From Ramlibacter sp. (lineage in GTDB: Bacteria > Pseudomonadota > Gammaproteobacteria > Burkholderiales > Burkholderiaceae_C): a DNA stretch of 64,000 bases. Positions 20,146-30,229 of the stretch are shown here, piece by piece (the stretch's first letter is position 1; every line of letters starts with the position of its first letter). A model generated the notes under the pieces. That model had not been told where the DNA came from and made no database searches. It saw only the letters and a program-made list of their open reading frames with translations. The position numbers and the translations under genes were made by a program. The stretch is from contig JAQGMS010000322.1 of the NCBI GenBank assembly GCA_028292245.1, positions 39,619 to 103,618 of the forward strand, given 5' to 3'.

Positions 20146-21083
20146 TTGTATCTGACTCGTGGGTCGATCAGGCCGTAGACAATGTCGGTGGCCGCGTTGG
20201 CCAGGACGATCAGACCCGCGAAGAAAACCATAAGCCCCTGTAGCAGGGTGTAGTCGCGCTGGTTCAGAGCACCCAGAATCAGCTTGCCCAGCCCCGGGCG
20301 GCTGAAGACGATCTCGGTGAGCACGGAATTGCCGATCATGGTTCCCAGATACAACCCAACGACGGTTGCGACCGGCACCAGCGCGTTGCGAAGCGCGTGA
20401 CGCCACAGCACAGCGTTGCTACCGATGCCCTTGGCCCGTGCCGTCCGGATGTAGTCCTCCCCCAGCACGTTCAGCATCGCGGAGCGAGCGACTCGGGTGA
20501 TGTAGGCGGTCATGATCAGGCCCAAGTTCATGGCGGGCAGGACCAGGTTGCGCAGGTGGTCGAGTGGGTCGCCCTGCCTGGGCGAAGAAACCACCGGAAA
20601 CCACTGGAGTTGGATCGCGAACACCAGTAACAGCAAAATCGCCGACACGAATGCGGGAAACGATAGGCCAGCCATCGAAATCAGGCGCGTCAGCGTGTCG
20701 GGAAGTTCATTGCGGTGAACCGCCGCGTACATGCCAAGCGGCACCCCCAGCGCAACGCCGATCAGGATGGCCGCGAGGGTCAACTCGATGGTGTACGGGA
20801 TGACTTCGATCACTTCGGCCCAGACCGATTTGCCCGTCACCAGCGAGCGCCCCAGATCGCCTGTCAGGAGACCACCGAGAAAGTCCACATACTGCGCCGG
20901 CAACGAACGGTCCAACCCTAACTGCGTACGCAGCGCGACCAATGCCTCTGTGGAAGCTTGGTCGCCCAAAATAACTAGTGCTGGATCGCCCGGCACTATG
21001 CGCGCCAACACGAACACCGCCGTCATTGCGAGCAGCAGCGTAGGAATGGCCAACGCCAATCGTTTGATCAGATATTGCAACAT
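20142..21083 (-). CDS. ABC transporter permease (DppB/OppB-like)
   Basis: MLQYLIKRLALAIPTLLLAMTAVFVLARIVPGDPA. Confidence 0.93.
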   Translation of the reverse strand: MLQYLIKRLALAIPTLLLAMTAVFVLARIVPGDPALVILGDQASTEALVALRTQLGLDRSLPAQYVDFLGGLLTGDLGRSLVTGKSVWAEVIEVIPYTIELTLAAILIGVALGVPLGMYAAVHRNELPDTLTRLISMAGLSFPAFVSAILLLLVFAIQLQWFPVVSSPRQGDPLDHLRNLVLPAMNLGLIMTAYITRVARSAMLNVLGEDYIRTARAKGIGSNAVLWRHALRNALVPVATVVGLYLGTMIGNSVLTEIVFSRPGLGKLILGALNQRDYTLLQGLMVFFAGLIVLANAATDIVYGLIDPRVRYK

Positions 21084-21177
21084 CGTCGCTTCATGGCTGC
21101 AGTGGCACGCTTGCCAGAGGCGCTGACTGCGCCACGTGCTGGTTGTGAAGTGGTCGCGACCGTACTGCTCATGGCGG

Positions 21178-22749
21178 TCACTTCTTGAACGTCGTCTTCT
21201 CGGTGATCGGCGGAATCAGGTTGAGGGCACCTTCAAGCGGCGAGCCGTAGTCGAGGGAGCCGCGGCGAACCCAAACCTGCTGCAGATCAAACAGTGGAAC
21301 CGCGCAAAGGTCCGCGTTGATCTTGACCTGCGCCAGGCGCCAAAGGGAGTTCCGCGATACCGCGTTGGGCTCAGCACGTGCAGCGTCGATCTCCTTGTCC
21401 GCCGCACTGCAGTGCGAGAAATTGGTGACTTGCGTTGGCGCGCCAATCTCAGAGCGAGAGTGATAGAACTCCGTCAGGTAAGAGTCCGCCACCGGGAAAC
21501 GGGCTGCGCCGTAGAAAACTAACGCGCTGACGTCTTTGCGAATCTGGGCGTGGTAGGTCGTGTGCTCCATCACATCCATGGCCAAGGTGATTCCAGCGCG
21601 CTTGAGTTGACCTTGGATCACTTCCATCACCGACAACTGCGGCCCTACGTTGGAAACTACCACTTTTAAGGTGATGCCGTTCGGATGCCCTGCCTCAGTC
21701 AGTAGGGTCTTGGCCCGAGCCAGGTCGTGGCCGAACTTGGGCGCAACGTCGGCCTCGCCGGCATACCCCGGTGGCACAACGGAGCGCCCCGCCGTCGCGA
21801 CGTCGCCGCCGACAAAGCGCACGAGTTCCTGTACGTCGACTGCACGTGCAACGGCTTCTCTCACACGGGGATCGTCCAGCGGCTTGATCCGACGGTTAAG
21901 CATCAGCGTGCGGTATTCACCAGGTCCGAACACGTCGACCTTCACAGGCGCCTGATCCTTGGGCGGCGCCCACTTTCGCGCCCGCTCGACCCAACGTTGG
22001 TCACGTTGCCCGGCTATCAAATCGAGCTCTCCGGTGGCGAAAGCCAAGCCACGCGTAGTGTCGGAGTTGATGAATTTGTAGGCGACGCGCGCGATCTTCG
22101 GTTTGCCGCGGAAGTACTTGTCATGAGCCTTCAGGACCACTTCTCGCTGCGTCTGGTGCTCCACGAACTCGAAAGGACCGAAGCCCACTGGCTTCAACTT
22201 GAATCCCTCCTTCAGCTCCTGATCCGCCTTGCGGCTCACAATCATCCCGCCGTGGTAGTTGGCAACCAGGCCTAGGAGGCTGGGCACGGGCGCCTTCAGC
22301 TGGATGCGCACCGTGTATGGATCGAGCGCCCTGACTTCCTTGATCGCCTCGAAGGTTGAGGAAAAGGAGGATCGCTTGGGGTCGGCAGCGCGAGTGAGGC
22401 TGTAGATCACGTCATCCGCCGTAGCTTCTCCGTAGTTGCGATGGAACTGCACTCCGCGTCGCAGCTTGAATGTCCACACCAATCCATCAGCCGAGGATTG
22501 CCAGCTTTCAGCCAGATCACTTTCGATTTTTTCTGGATTGGCCGAGCCGGGGGGGAACCGAACAAGCCCCCCGAAGATCATGCTGATCAGACCTTTTTCC
22601 TGAGTCGCTCCCGTACGATGCGGGTCCAGGGTGCTTACGTCAGTTGCCGCAACGCCGATGCGAAGGACCGATTCCTGTGCGAGAACAGGCGCCGAAAGGG
22701 TCACGCAGGCGGCGAGGATAAGGGTCCGAACAAGCATTTTTGTCTCCAA
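21178..22749 (-). CDS. ABC transporter periplasmic substrate-binding protein (family 5, DppA/OppA-like)
   Basis: Signal peptide; AESWQSSADGLVWTFKLRRGVQFHRNYGEATADDVIYSLTRA. Confidence 0.93.
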   Translation of the reverse strand: METKMLVRTLILAACVTLSAPVLAQESVLRIGVAATDVSTLDPHRTGATQEKGLISMIFGGLVRFPPGSANPEKIESDLAESWQSSADGLVWTFKLRRGVQFHRNYGEATADDVIYSLTRAADPKRSSFSSTFEAIKEVRALDPYTVRIQLKAPVPSLLGLVANYHGGMIVSRKADQELKEGFKLKPVGFGPFEFVEHQTQREVVLKAHDKYFRGKPKIARVAYKFINSDTTRGLAFATGELDLIAGQRDQRWVERARKWAPPKDQAPVKVDVFGPGEYRTLMLNRRIKPLDDPRVREAVARAVDVQELVRFVGGDVATAGRSVVPPGYAGEADVAPKFGHDLARAKTLLTEAGHPNGITLKVVVSNVGPQLSVMEVIQGQLKRAGITLAMDVMEHTTYHAQIRKDVSALVFYGAARFPVADSYLTEFYHSRSEIGAPTQVTNFSHCSAADKEIDAARAEPNAVSRNSLWRLAQVKINADLCAVPLFDLQQVWVRRGSLDYGSPLEGALNLIPPITEKTTFKK

Positions 22750-23649
22750 TGCGGTTTGTGTTTTGGTGGTGGAGAGAGTCTTTAGCGGGGTCTCTCCGGA
22801 AAGCGTGCTGTTGTTCTGCGGTCTTCTAGAGCGCCATGGGAGATACCGCCCAGAACCGACGCCGCACTCGCGAGGTTGGCGTGCCTGCAGTCCATGCCGT
22901 AGTTCCAGGGGTTGATCTCCAACAGCTGACGATGTGAGCAGGTGTTTCCATTGCTCCCATGCTAGGTCTGTGGCTATCCGTAGAACAATGCAGCTCAGCG
23001 CATGTACCTATCCAGATTTGCTATGGATTGCAGTTCTAATCCGCGCGGATGCGTCAATTCCACCTTTCAAGCTAAAGGCGGCATTCCTTTGGTTCGGCAA
23101 ACAATAGGAAAGTGAGGTTGTGCAATTGCAAATTGCAAGCGATGCAGGACGCTGAGTTCGGTCAATCGGCGCTAGCACGGCTAGCTATGAGGCCGGAAGT
23201 CGGCAATGCGAGTGGCATCCGCCGAAAGCCTACTCTCTTCGAGACTTGACTGCTGCGAATCCGGCCTGCGGTAGGTTGCCCTGAGCAATCTAGTCGTTCG
23301 CTCGCTTACGCAGTGGATCGAGGTCGGCGCCGGTGCGCAACAGAATGTGCATCGCGCGCCACACAGAGCTGAGCGTGCGACCCAATCCCTGTCCTGTACT
23401 GATGTGCCTGACCATGCCGCTCGCTCCTGTTGGGCGAAACCCACTGTCGATCAGGAACTGAGCTGCGGCGAATTCCTGCGATGCCGGTGCAGGGCTTGCG
23501 CACGCGCTTACAAAAGTGTAGTCACTTGACATGGGCCCCGGTTCCCCACGGCTGATGGCCGGAGTACGCGGGGCAGAGGCATCCAAAGCAACGACGCTAC
23601 TTGGCGAATGTTGATCCGTTTTCCTCATGTCGCACAGAGCGCACGTACT

Positions 23650-24630
23650 TCAGTCGGCGGTGATGTTGCCCTTCTTGATGACCGCGCTCCACCTGGCATC
23701 CTGAGCTTTGATGTATTGAGCAAACTCGGCGACTGTCATGGGCGCTGGGTCCGAAGCAACGTCAGCGAACTGCTTCTGCACTTTTGGATCAGCCAGGACA
23801 GCGTTGATTTCTGCGTTGAGTCTGTTCACGACATCGGCAGGCATACGTGCTGGACCGACCACACCAGCCCATGTGACGGCTTCAGCGGCGGGCACACCCA
23901 ACTCAGCCAACGTAGGGACGTTCGGCATCGCCGGCGAGCGCTTTGGCCCAGTGACTGCAAGTGCGCGAACCCGACCGGACTCGACGTTCGGGGCCATGGT
24001 GCTGAAGTTGTCGATCATCAGCTGAATCTGGCCCCCCATCAGATCCGTTTGCGCGGCAACGATGCTCTTGTACGGCACGTGGGTGGCTGGCATGCCAACG
24101 CTCGTGCGAAACAGCTCCATAACGACATGGAGGGCAGATCCGTTTCCAGAGGAGCCATAGAACAGCGCCTTTGGATTTGCTTTGCCATATGCAGTCAACT
24201 CTTTCACGGACTTGACAGGTAGACCTGCCGTGACTCCCAGCAAGTAAGGCTGGGTGATGAGCATGGCGATAGGGGAGAAATCCCGCGACGGGTTGTAAGG
24301 CAGATTCTTCGCGACGTTTGATGCGACCGTGAAGTTTGAAAGATTTGCCGTCCCGATGGTGTAGCCGTCGGCAGGAGCCTTTGCGATGGCGTCAAGTCCA
24401 ATCGCGCCCGCTGCGCCCGGTTTGTTGTCGATAACGATGGGTTGTCCCAAGCGCTGGGCAAGAGCGGTCGTCACGATACGCACAGTGGTGTCTGCGCCCC
24501 CACCAGGCGCCGCTGGGACGATAAAGCGAATGGGTTTGTCTGGATATGCTGCCATCGCAGCCTGGTATCCAGTGAGGAGGAAGGCCAGCAAGCCTAGACA
24601 CGCTCGGCAAGTGATTGAGAAAGAGGACAT
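23650..24630 (-). CDS. Bug/TctC-family tripartite tricarboxylate transporter substrate-binding protein
   Basis: AAYPDKPIRFIVPAAPGGGADTTVRIVTTALAQRLGQPIVIDNKPGAAGAIGLDAIAKAPADGYT. Confidence 0.95.
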   Translation of the reverse strand: MSSFSITCRACLGLLAFLLTGYQAAMAAYPDKPIRFIVPAAPGGGADTTVRIVTTALAQRLGQPIVIDNKPGAAGAIGLDAIAKAPADGYTIGTANLSNFTVASNVAKNLPYNPSRDFSPIAMLITQPYLLGVTAGLPVKSVKELTAYGKANPKALFYGSSGNGSALHVVMELFRTSVGMPATHVPYKSIVAAQTDLMGGQIQLMIDNFSTMAPNVESGRVRALAVTGPKRSPAMPNVPTLAELGVPAAEAVTWAGVVGPARMPADVVNRLNAEINAVLADPKVQKQFADVASDPAPMTVAEFAQYIKAQDARWSAVIKKGNITAD

Positions 24631-24793
24631 TCGAGGACTCCAATGCGAGTGAGATTCTCAAATATGTTAGGGACCAATGAACATTTAACCCATACCCACG
24701 ACGGAGCCATTCATCCAAAGATGACATAGGTTGCGACCGTTTTCCACGCTTGCCCTCTAGGAAGGACCATGAACAATCACGTAACGATTGCCA

Positions 24794-26743
24794 TCAAATG
24801 GCGATGCTTCGCGCTCGTCCCAACTGCCACGCGATGGACTGGCCTCGCATGATTGCAGACACGTGCTGTCCCAGTCGGGGCTCGACTACCGGCCGCCAAG
24901 GCACGAGGGTGAAGCCCATTCCGTTGTCGAGCATCGCGAATCGACCGCTCACGAGTTGTATGCTCCTCCGATAGATGCCGCTAGCCTGTCCGCCATCCTG
25001 TACCACGCGATAGGCCTGTCCGGTCTCTTCCGCAAGAACCTTGCCCGCTGCAGCCAGATCCTTCGCACGAAGCGTCGCCAATAGATTGGTCGCGAGAACT
25101 GCGCGCTGGTCACGCCACTCCGCAAGCCCCTGGGTAGCAAGAAAATCCACCCGACTATGCATTGCCTCGCGCACCTGACCGCCGAAGCCTTGCGCTACCA
25201 GGCCCACACCATCGCTTACCAGTTGCTTGTCCAGCCAAGTGGCACCGATGGCGCGTACCTGCTGGTCTAGGGGCAGGTGCGAACGCAGCTCAACCACCAG
25301 TCCGTCGGCCTTCTGCGCATCGTGCTGCTGGGTCTTGTGCAGCAGGTCCGGCGGCACTTTCCAGACACCATCGGCGATGCGCTCCACGATGCCGGCGCGG
25401 CGCAGCGCTTCGAGTCGGCGCACATGCGCATCGACAGTGGATTGCGGGTCGCGGTCATTGGCTCGCTTCAGTTGCGTCAAGTGGTCGGCGGTCTTGTAGA
25501 AGCCGTCTCGGGCGACAGTTGCGATGTGGCGGTCCACCCGCCTCTCTTGACCCGGCGGCCTCGCCTCCACGATGCGGTGAACGGGCAGTTCTGCGAGGTC
25601 GGTACCGGCTGGCAGGTTCAGGTAATGCGCCCGGCCGTCAATGCCGTCGACCACCATATAGCCGCGGTCGTGAAGTTCGTCGGTCAACCCCTTCCCCGCG
25701 ATCCGACCGATGACGGGAGAAGTCAGCCGCTCATCCACCACGCATTCCCGCCGCTGTCCCCTGAGCGCACGGCGCACCGTTTCCAGCGCGTCCTCGCGCT
25801 GGCCCATGGCATCAAGTGTGGCCGCCATCCCGGGCTTGAGCTTCCAGCGGTTCGCATCCATCCTCTCGGCCAAGCCCATGCCTTCGAGCCGCTGCAGCCG
25901 TGCCCGCAATGCGTTCTGACGCTGCCGGTCTTGTGGGTTGCCCGCCAGGTCGATGCCATTGGCCCCGGCTTGCCTGATCAGCGCCCGGTCCAGGCCGGTT
26001 AGCCGCTGCTGGTCGATCTCCCGCAGCAGGCTCTGACGGATTTCTGCCTCGGTGCGCGGCCCCAACCAATCGGTGGCGATCTCGCTGGCGCGCTGGCGCA
26101 TGCCGTTGGCCATGTAGTCGGGGGCGATCACGAGATCCTCTCTGCCGTCGGCGGGCCCGCCGGTATGACCGTTCAGCACGATGTGGGTGTGCGGATTGTC
26201 TGTGTCCCAATGGTCCACCGCCGCCCAGTCCAGCGGGGTTTCCAGGTCGATCTCCATGCGGCGCATCAGTTGGCGGGTGAAGCCCCTCAGGTCTTCCAGT
26301 TCCAGGCCATCCTCGGGCGAGACGATGAAGCGGAACTGATGGCGGTCGTTCTGCCCGCGTTCCTGAAAGGTCTTGAGATCAGCCGCATCGGTATCAGCAC
26401 CATAGGCTCGGCCCTTCTGTCCATCGCGTGTGACGCCGTCGCGCTCGATGTAACGCAGGTGCACGGCCACAGAGTTCGGACTGGCGCGCCGGAGCACAAC
26501 GAAGCGGGACTTGATGACCACACGCCGCGCGTTTGGTCCCAGGCGCCGGCCGGCCATGGAGGCCGCGACACGCCCACGGCCGAACGTGTTCGCGGGTCTG
26601 CCAAGGCTCTTACCCGCATGCTTCGCTCCGGTCTTCGACACCTGCTTGAGCACCTGCGAAACGAAGCGCTGCGAGCGTGGCCCGCCGCGCGACTTCGGCG
26701 CCGCGGGCGTGATGCGAAAGCGATCGTCTTCATTGCCAGCCAT
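24794..26743 (-). CDS. rlxS: VirD2-type relaxase/mobilization nuclease of Tn4371-like ICEs
   Basis: FVVLRRASPNSVAVHLRYIERDGVTRDG, HQFRFIVSPEDGLELEDLRGFTRQLMRRMEIDL, DNPHTHIVLNG; start set at MAGNEDDRFRI. Confidence 0.9.
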   Translation of the reverse strand: MAGNEDDRFRITPAAPKSRGGPRSQRFVSQVLKQVSKTGAKHAGKSLGRPANTFGRGRVAASMAGRRLGPNARRVVIKSRFVVLRRASPNSVAVHLRYIERDGVTRDGQKGRAYGADTDAADLKTFQERGQNDRHQFRFIVSPEDGLELEDLRGFTRQLMRRMEIDLETPLDWAAVDHWDTDNPHTHIVLNGHTGGPADGREDLVIAPDYMANGMRQRASEIATDWLGPRTEAEIRQSLLREIDQQRLTGLDRALIRQAGANGIDLAGNPQDRQRQNALRARLQRLEGMGLAERMDANRWKLKPGMAATLDAMGQREDALETVRRALRGQRRECVVDERLTSPVIGRIAGKGLTDELHDRGYMVVDGIDGRAHYLNLPAGTDLAELPVHRIVEARPPGQERRVDRHIATVARDGFYKTADHLTQLKRANDRDPQSTVDAHVRRLEALRRAGIVERIADGVWKVPPDLLHKTQQHDAQKADGLVVELRSHLPLDQQVRAIGATWLDKQLVSDGVGLVAQGFGGQVREAMHSRVDFLATQGLAEWRDQRAVLATNLLATLRAKDLAAAGKVLAEETGQAYRVVQDGGQASGIYRRSIQLVSGRFAMLDNGMGFTLVPWRPVVEPRLGQHVSAIMRGQSIAWQLGRARSIAI

Positions 26744-27115
26744 GAAGACCCCAGCGCACCCTGGTGCAGCGCATCGGAAACGGCACGCGGCAATCGCCGC
26801 TGCAATGCGGATTCCAGCCTCTGCGCGGCACGCGCAAGACCCCTTGCGGTGCCGCCGCAAACCCACGTGCAGACTGGATTGGAGGGGCGCGGCGTGCCAC
26901 CCCCTTTATCTGGCCCTCCGTCTCCGCCTTCCGCATCCGCTCCCGGCTCCGACCTGCCGCCAGCCGCCCAAGGGGTGCGCACCGCTGCCCGAGAGGCAGC
27001 GGCGGTGCAGCACGCGCTGCACGCTGGCGGCGGGCTCCCTGCACGACGGGGTGCAGCGCGGGTGCATGCCCGGCTGCGGCTCGGTGACATGTTTGCTGAC
27101 GCGAGAGCGCCAAGC

Positions 27116-27649
27116 TCATGGCGCGCTCCAGGTCCACAGTGGCCGAGCAGTACCCAGGACGGCGGACACTGCGATGGGACCGAAGTAGCGGCTGTCGAAC
27201 GAAACCGGATTCGTGTCGCTGAGCAGGAAAAGCTCGCCCGCAGCGAGGGGCCGGCATTGGGGCCAGGCTTGCAGCGACCGGCGCGCGCCATCATGCGTTC
27301 GCGCAATCGCCACTACGGCACCGTCGATGCGCACAGTCTGTCCGCGAACGCACACCGATTGCGGCGCGACGGCGCCGACACGTTTGAGGATCGGCACGCC
27401 GTTCGGAAGATAGCCACGCTGTCCCGCGAACGCCGACACACCGGCGGGAAGCTGAGCCAGCACGATGCTGCCGACGTGCAGCGAGGCTGCGCTGTCGACC
27501 CTGCTGACCCGGTACCAGCCGCGCGGCACGCTGTCCGTCGGGTTGTAGACGACAAACACGCGTTCATGCGCCGCCGTCGGTATGACGGACGGCGCGCACA
27601 GCGCAGCCAGGCCGATACCCATGCAGGCGAAAAGCCAGCGCCGGCTCAT
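27116..27649 (-). CDS. traF: Conjugative transfer signal peptidase TraF (S26 family)
   Basis: VFVVYNPTDSVPRGWYRV, FLLSDTNPVSFDSRYFGPI. Confidence 0.9.
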   Translation of the reverse strand: MSRRWLFACMGIGLAALCAPSVIPTAAHERVFVVYNPTDSVPRGWYRVSRVDSAASLHVGSIVLAQLPAGVSAFAGQRGYLPNGVPILKRVGAVAPQSVCVRGQTVRIDGAVVAIARTHDGARRSLQAWPQCRPLAAGELFLLSDTNPVSFDSRYFGPIAVSAVLGTARPLWTWSAP

Positions 27650-28164
27650 CTCAGCACCCCGCGCGCAAGATGCGCCGCATGCCGCTCGGTGGTGTAGTCC
27701 GGCAACGGCTGGCGTGCTGCCAGCCGGTTGCCAACCGTGCACCAGTACGTGGCGGCAGCTGCGGCTGGTTCGATGCCCAACGCTTCGATGGCGTCGATCA
27801 CTTCGAGCACCGCCTTGACCTGCTGCTCGCTGTCGGCGCGCAGCAGGATGCGCGCGCCGGGCGCTACGCCCGCGATGCGTTGCGCGCCATCGAACGGCAT
27901 CGGCGCCTGCAGGACCATGAGTTGCCAGAGCGCCGTGCCGTAGTCATTGCCGATCCACTTCACGCGGCAACAGACAGCGTTGGGCTCGAACGTCGCCACG
28001 CGCCGCCAGCGGTCCACAACCGTCTCGCGGACCGGCTGGCCGAAGCGCAGCCAAACGTTCACCCGATGCTCGACGAAGGCGAGCGAGACCCGCATCTGGA
28101 CGGGCCGTGGCGGCAGCACGGTCTGGGGCCAAGCCTGCACGGTGATCGGCAGCAACTGCGTCAT
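27646..28164 (-). CDS. DUF2840-type ICE protein
   Basis: RVNVWLRFGQPVRETVVDRWRRVATFEPNAVCCRVKWIGNDYGT; position between traF and parA. Confidence 0.7.
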   Translation of the reverse strand: MTQLLPITVQAWPQTVLPPRPVQMRVSLAFVEHRVNVWLRFGQPVRETVVDRWRRVATFEPNAVCCRVKWIGNDYGTALWQLMVLQAPMPFDGAQRIAGVAPGARILLRADSEQQVKAVLEVIDAIEALGIEPAAAAATYWCTVGNRLAARQPLPDYTTERHAAHLARGVLR

Positions 28165-28424
28165 GGCTTGCCTCCACCGTACTCGCGCTCCAGCAGCGCG
28201 CGCAACATCTCGGCCGCCGTGATGCCGCGTTCGAAGGCGATTACCTTGATGCGGCCTCGCAGCGCCGGTGTCACGTCAATGGTGAGGCGCGCGGTGTAGA
28301 TCGACGCCTTCGCGACGATCTCTAGCGCGTCGGCTTGGCGCACCCACGTCGATGCCGGATCGGCGGCCGGCTTGCAGCCGATTGCGGAGCGCTTCGGCGT
28401 TCCCGATGACGCTGATGCCGTCAT
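28161..28424 (-). CDS. Small ribbon-helix-helix-like protein linked to ParA
   Basis: YTARLTIDVTPALRGRIKVIAFERGITAAEMLRALLEREYG; 4-bp overlap with the parA stop. Confidence 0.6.
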   Translation of the reverse strand: MTASASSGTPKRSAIGCKPAADPASTWVRQADALEIVAKASIYTARLTIDVTPALRGRIKVIAFERGITAAEMLRALLEREYGGGKP

Positions 28425-29179
28425 CGCAGCATCTCCTGCACTGCTTGCGCCAGTGCCGCGATCTCGCGCGCGGCGGCGCACTTCGGCGCGGCTTCGCATG
28501 CGAGACGGCCGGCGGCCACGCTGTCGGCGAACACGATGCGCTGCGAGACTTCGGCCTGCAGCGCCGCGAAGGGCTGGTCGGCCAGGGCGGCGCGTGCTTC
28601 GCGGCCGATCACCGTGCCGACCACGCGCCGGTTGATCACGAAGGCCGCGCGGAGCTGCGGCCTGAAAACCCGGGCCTCGGCAATGAGCGTCACCATCTCG
28701 TGGCTCGCCCACACATCGTAGGCGCTGGGCTGCACAGGGATCAGTACCAGGTCGGCCGCCAGCAGGGCGGAGCGCGCGAGGGCCGCGACGCGGGGCGGGC
28801 CATCAATCACGACGAAATCCGCGTCCAGGGCGATCTGCGGCGCTTCCTGGTGCAACGAGTCCCTCGCCAGCCCGAACACGCCGTAGAGCCTTCCTTGGCC
28901 GTTCTGCAGCCGGCGTTGCGCCCAGTCGAGGGCCGAGCCTTGCGGATCGGCATCGAGCAGCGTCACGCGGCTTCCCGCCATCGCCAGCTCGCCAGCCAGG
29001 TGTGTGGCGAGCGTGGTCTTGCCCGCACCGCCTTTCTGGTTGAGCAACGCGATCACCTTGCCGGGCCGGTGTTCTCTTGCTGGCAAGCGGTATTCGGCTG
29101 TTTGGGCTGTTCGGACTGCCTCCGCTGCCGCATTGCCCGTCTTTTGAGCAACCTCTGTTCGCGCGCGCGTGAATTCCAT
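28421..29179 (-). CDS. parA: ParA-family partition ATPase
   Basis: VIALLNQKGGAGKTTLATHLAGELAMAGSRVTLLDADPQGSALDWAQ. Confidence 0.93.
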   Translation of the reverse strand: MEFTRARTEVAQKTGNAAAEAVRTAQTAEYRLPAREHRPGKVIALLNQKGGAGKTTLATHLAGELAMAGSRVTLLDADPQGSALDWAQRRLQNGQGRLYGVFGLARDSLHQEAPQIALDADFVVIDGPPRVAALARSALLAADLVLIPVQPSAYDVWASHEMVTLIAEARVFRPQLRAAFVINRRVVGTVIGREARAALADQPFAALQAEVSQRIVFADSVAAGRLACEAAPKCAAAREIAALAQAVQEMLR

Positions 29180-29199
29180 TTATGTATCCCTTTAGATGT

Positions 29200-30204
29200 T
29201 TAGGGAGGCCCGAAACCGTTGCAGGGCGCGGCCTGCGGGCTGTTTGGCGCCGGTGATCCACCGATGGTTGCGCCGGTGATCCACCGAGTCCCGTGCCGGT
29301 GATCCACCGACCCCGTCCCCACGACATCCACAGGTTCTTCAACAGAAGCTGTGGACAAGTCAGTCATCGATGCGTTGCTTGTGCAAGGGCGGAAGGCGAG
29401 CCATTCGGAGCCGCCGCTTCGTTCGACCGCCAAGCGGTATCCCGGCAGCGCCTGCCGGAGCGCGAGGCCGCGCACGTGCGCAGCGAAGTCACGGGAGCGC
29501 TGCAGCGCGCCGGACTTCAAGTACAGGTGGCGTATCTCGAAGCGCCATCCACCGGGTTGCCTCCCTCCGTGCTTGCGCACCAGCCGGTACAGCCAGCGCT
29601 CGATGCCGCCTGAAAGCCGGAAATACGTGGGATCGAGCGTGAGCACCAGCGCCTCGTCCATTACTCCGGTGAAGAACCAGTCGGCCAAGATCAGCTCGAT
29701 GCCGTCGGAGCGCCCATCCGGCCGGATGTATTCCTTCCACTCATTGATCCAGGAGAAGCGATGCACTCGCTTGCCGCCGTTCGGGCGCTCGCGTTGGCGC
29801 AGCGTGGTGGCGACGGTGGTGGACTGCAGCCGGTCCAGCGCGGCGCGCAGCGCCAGGTAGTCGCTGCGGCCGGTACCCCGCCGCGCAAAGCGCAGGATCT
29901 CGTAGGGAGTGGCCACCATCAGGCGCGAAGGCGCGATGCCTTCCTTCTTCGCCTGGATGATCTGGCTGGCAGCCCAGATCAGCACGTCGGCGTCCCAGAT
30001 GGTGGCGATGCCATGCTCGGGCACGCCTTCGACGGTGAGCGAGATGCCACCGGCCTCGAAGCGGATCGGCACGATGCGCGGCGACTTCGCCAGGGAGAAG
30101 AAGGGGTAAGCCATCAAATCTTGCGAATCGCGCAGCGCCATGTCGCCGTGCGGCAGCGCGCGGAACAGCGTGAGCTGTTCGCGTTCGCTTAGGCGCTTCG
30201 ACAT
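29200..30204 (-). CDS. repA: Replication initiator RepA-like protein
   Basis: QDLMAYPFFSLAKSPRIVPIRFEAGGISLTVEGVPEHGIATIWDADVLIWAASQI; typical RepA of Tn4371-like ICEs. Confidence 0.85.
   Translation of the reverse strand: MSKRLSEREQLTLFRALPHGDMALRDSQDLMAYPFFSLAKSPRIVPIRFEAGGISLTVEGVPEHGIATIWDADVLIWAASQIIQAKKEGIAPSRLMVATPYEILRFARRGTGRSDYLALRAALDRLQSTTVATTLRQRERPNGGKRVHRFSWINEWKEYIRPDGRSDGIELILADWFFTGVMDEALVLTLDPTYFRLSGGIERWLYRLVRKHGGRQPGGWRFEIRHLYLKSGALQRSRDFAAHVRGLALRQALPGYRLAVERSGGSEWLAFRPCTSNASMTDLSTASVEEPVDVVGTGSVDHRHGTRWITGATIGGSPAPNSPQAAPCNGFGPP
29251..29309. repeat. Three tandem palindromic 13-mers CGGTGATCCACCG at 23-bp spacing
   Basis: 29251-29263, 29274-29286 and 29297-29309; each is CGGTG-ATC-CACCG. 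Confidence 0.95.
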
Positions 30205-30229
30205 GCCGTGAGTCCCCCTGTGCGGCCGT

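Noticed and set aside
10699-22749. Opine metallophore (staphylopine/pseudopaline-like) system from opine DH plus Opp transporter
   Set aside because: No nicotianamine-synthase-like gene and no TonB receptor; catabolic oxidase present instead.
23290-23628. Minus-strand 112-aa ORF between dppA-like and Bug genes
   Set aside because: No recognisable motif, long flanking non-coding DNA; insufficient support as a gene.
26165-27697. Plus-strand 510-aa ORF
   Set aside because: Shadow of the relaxase/traF strand; composition uninformative.
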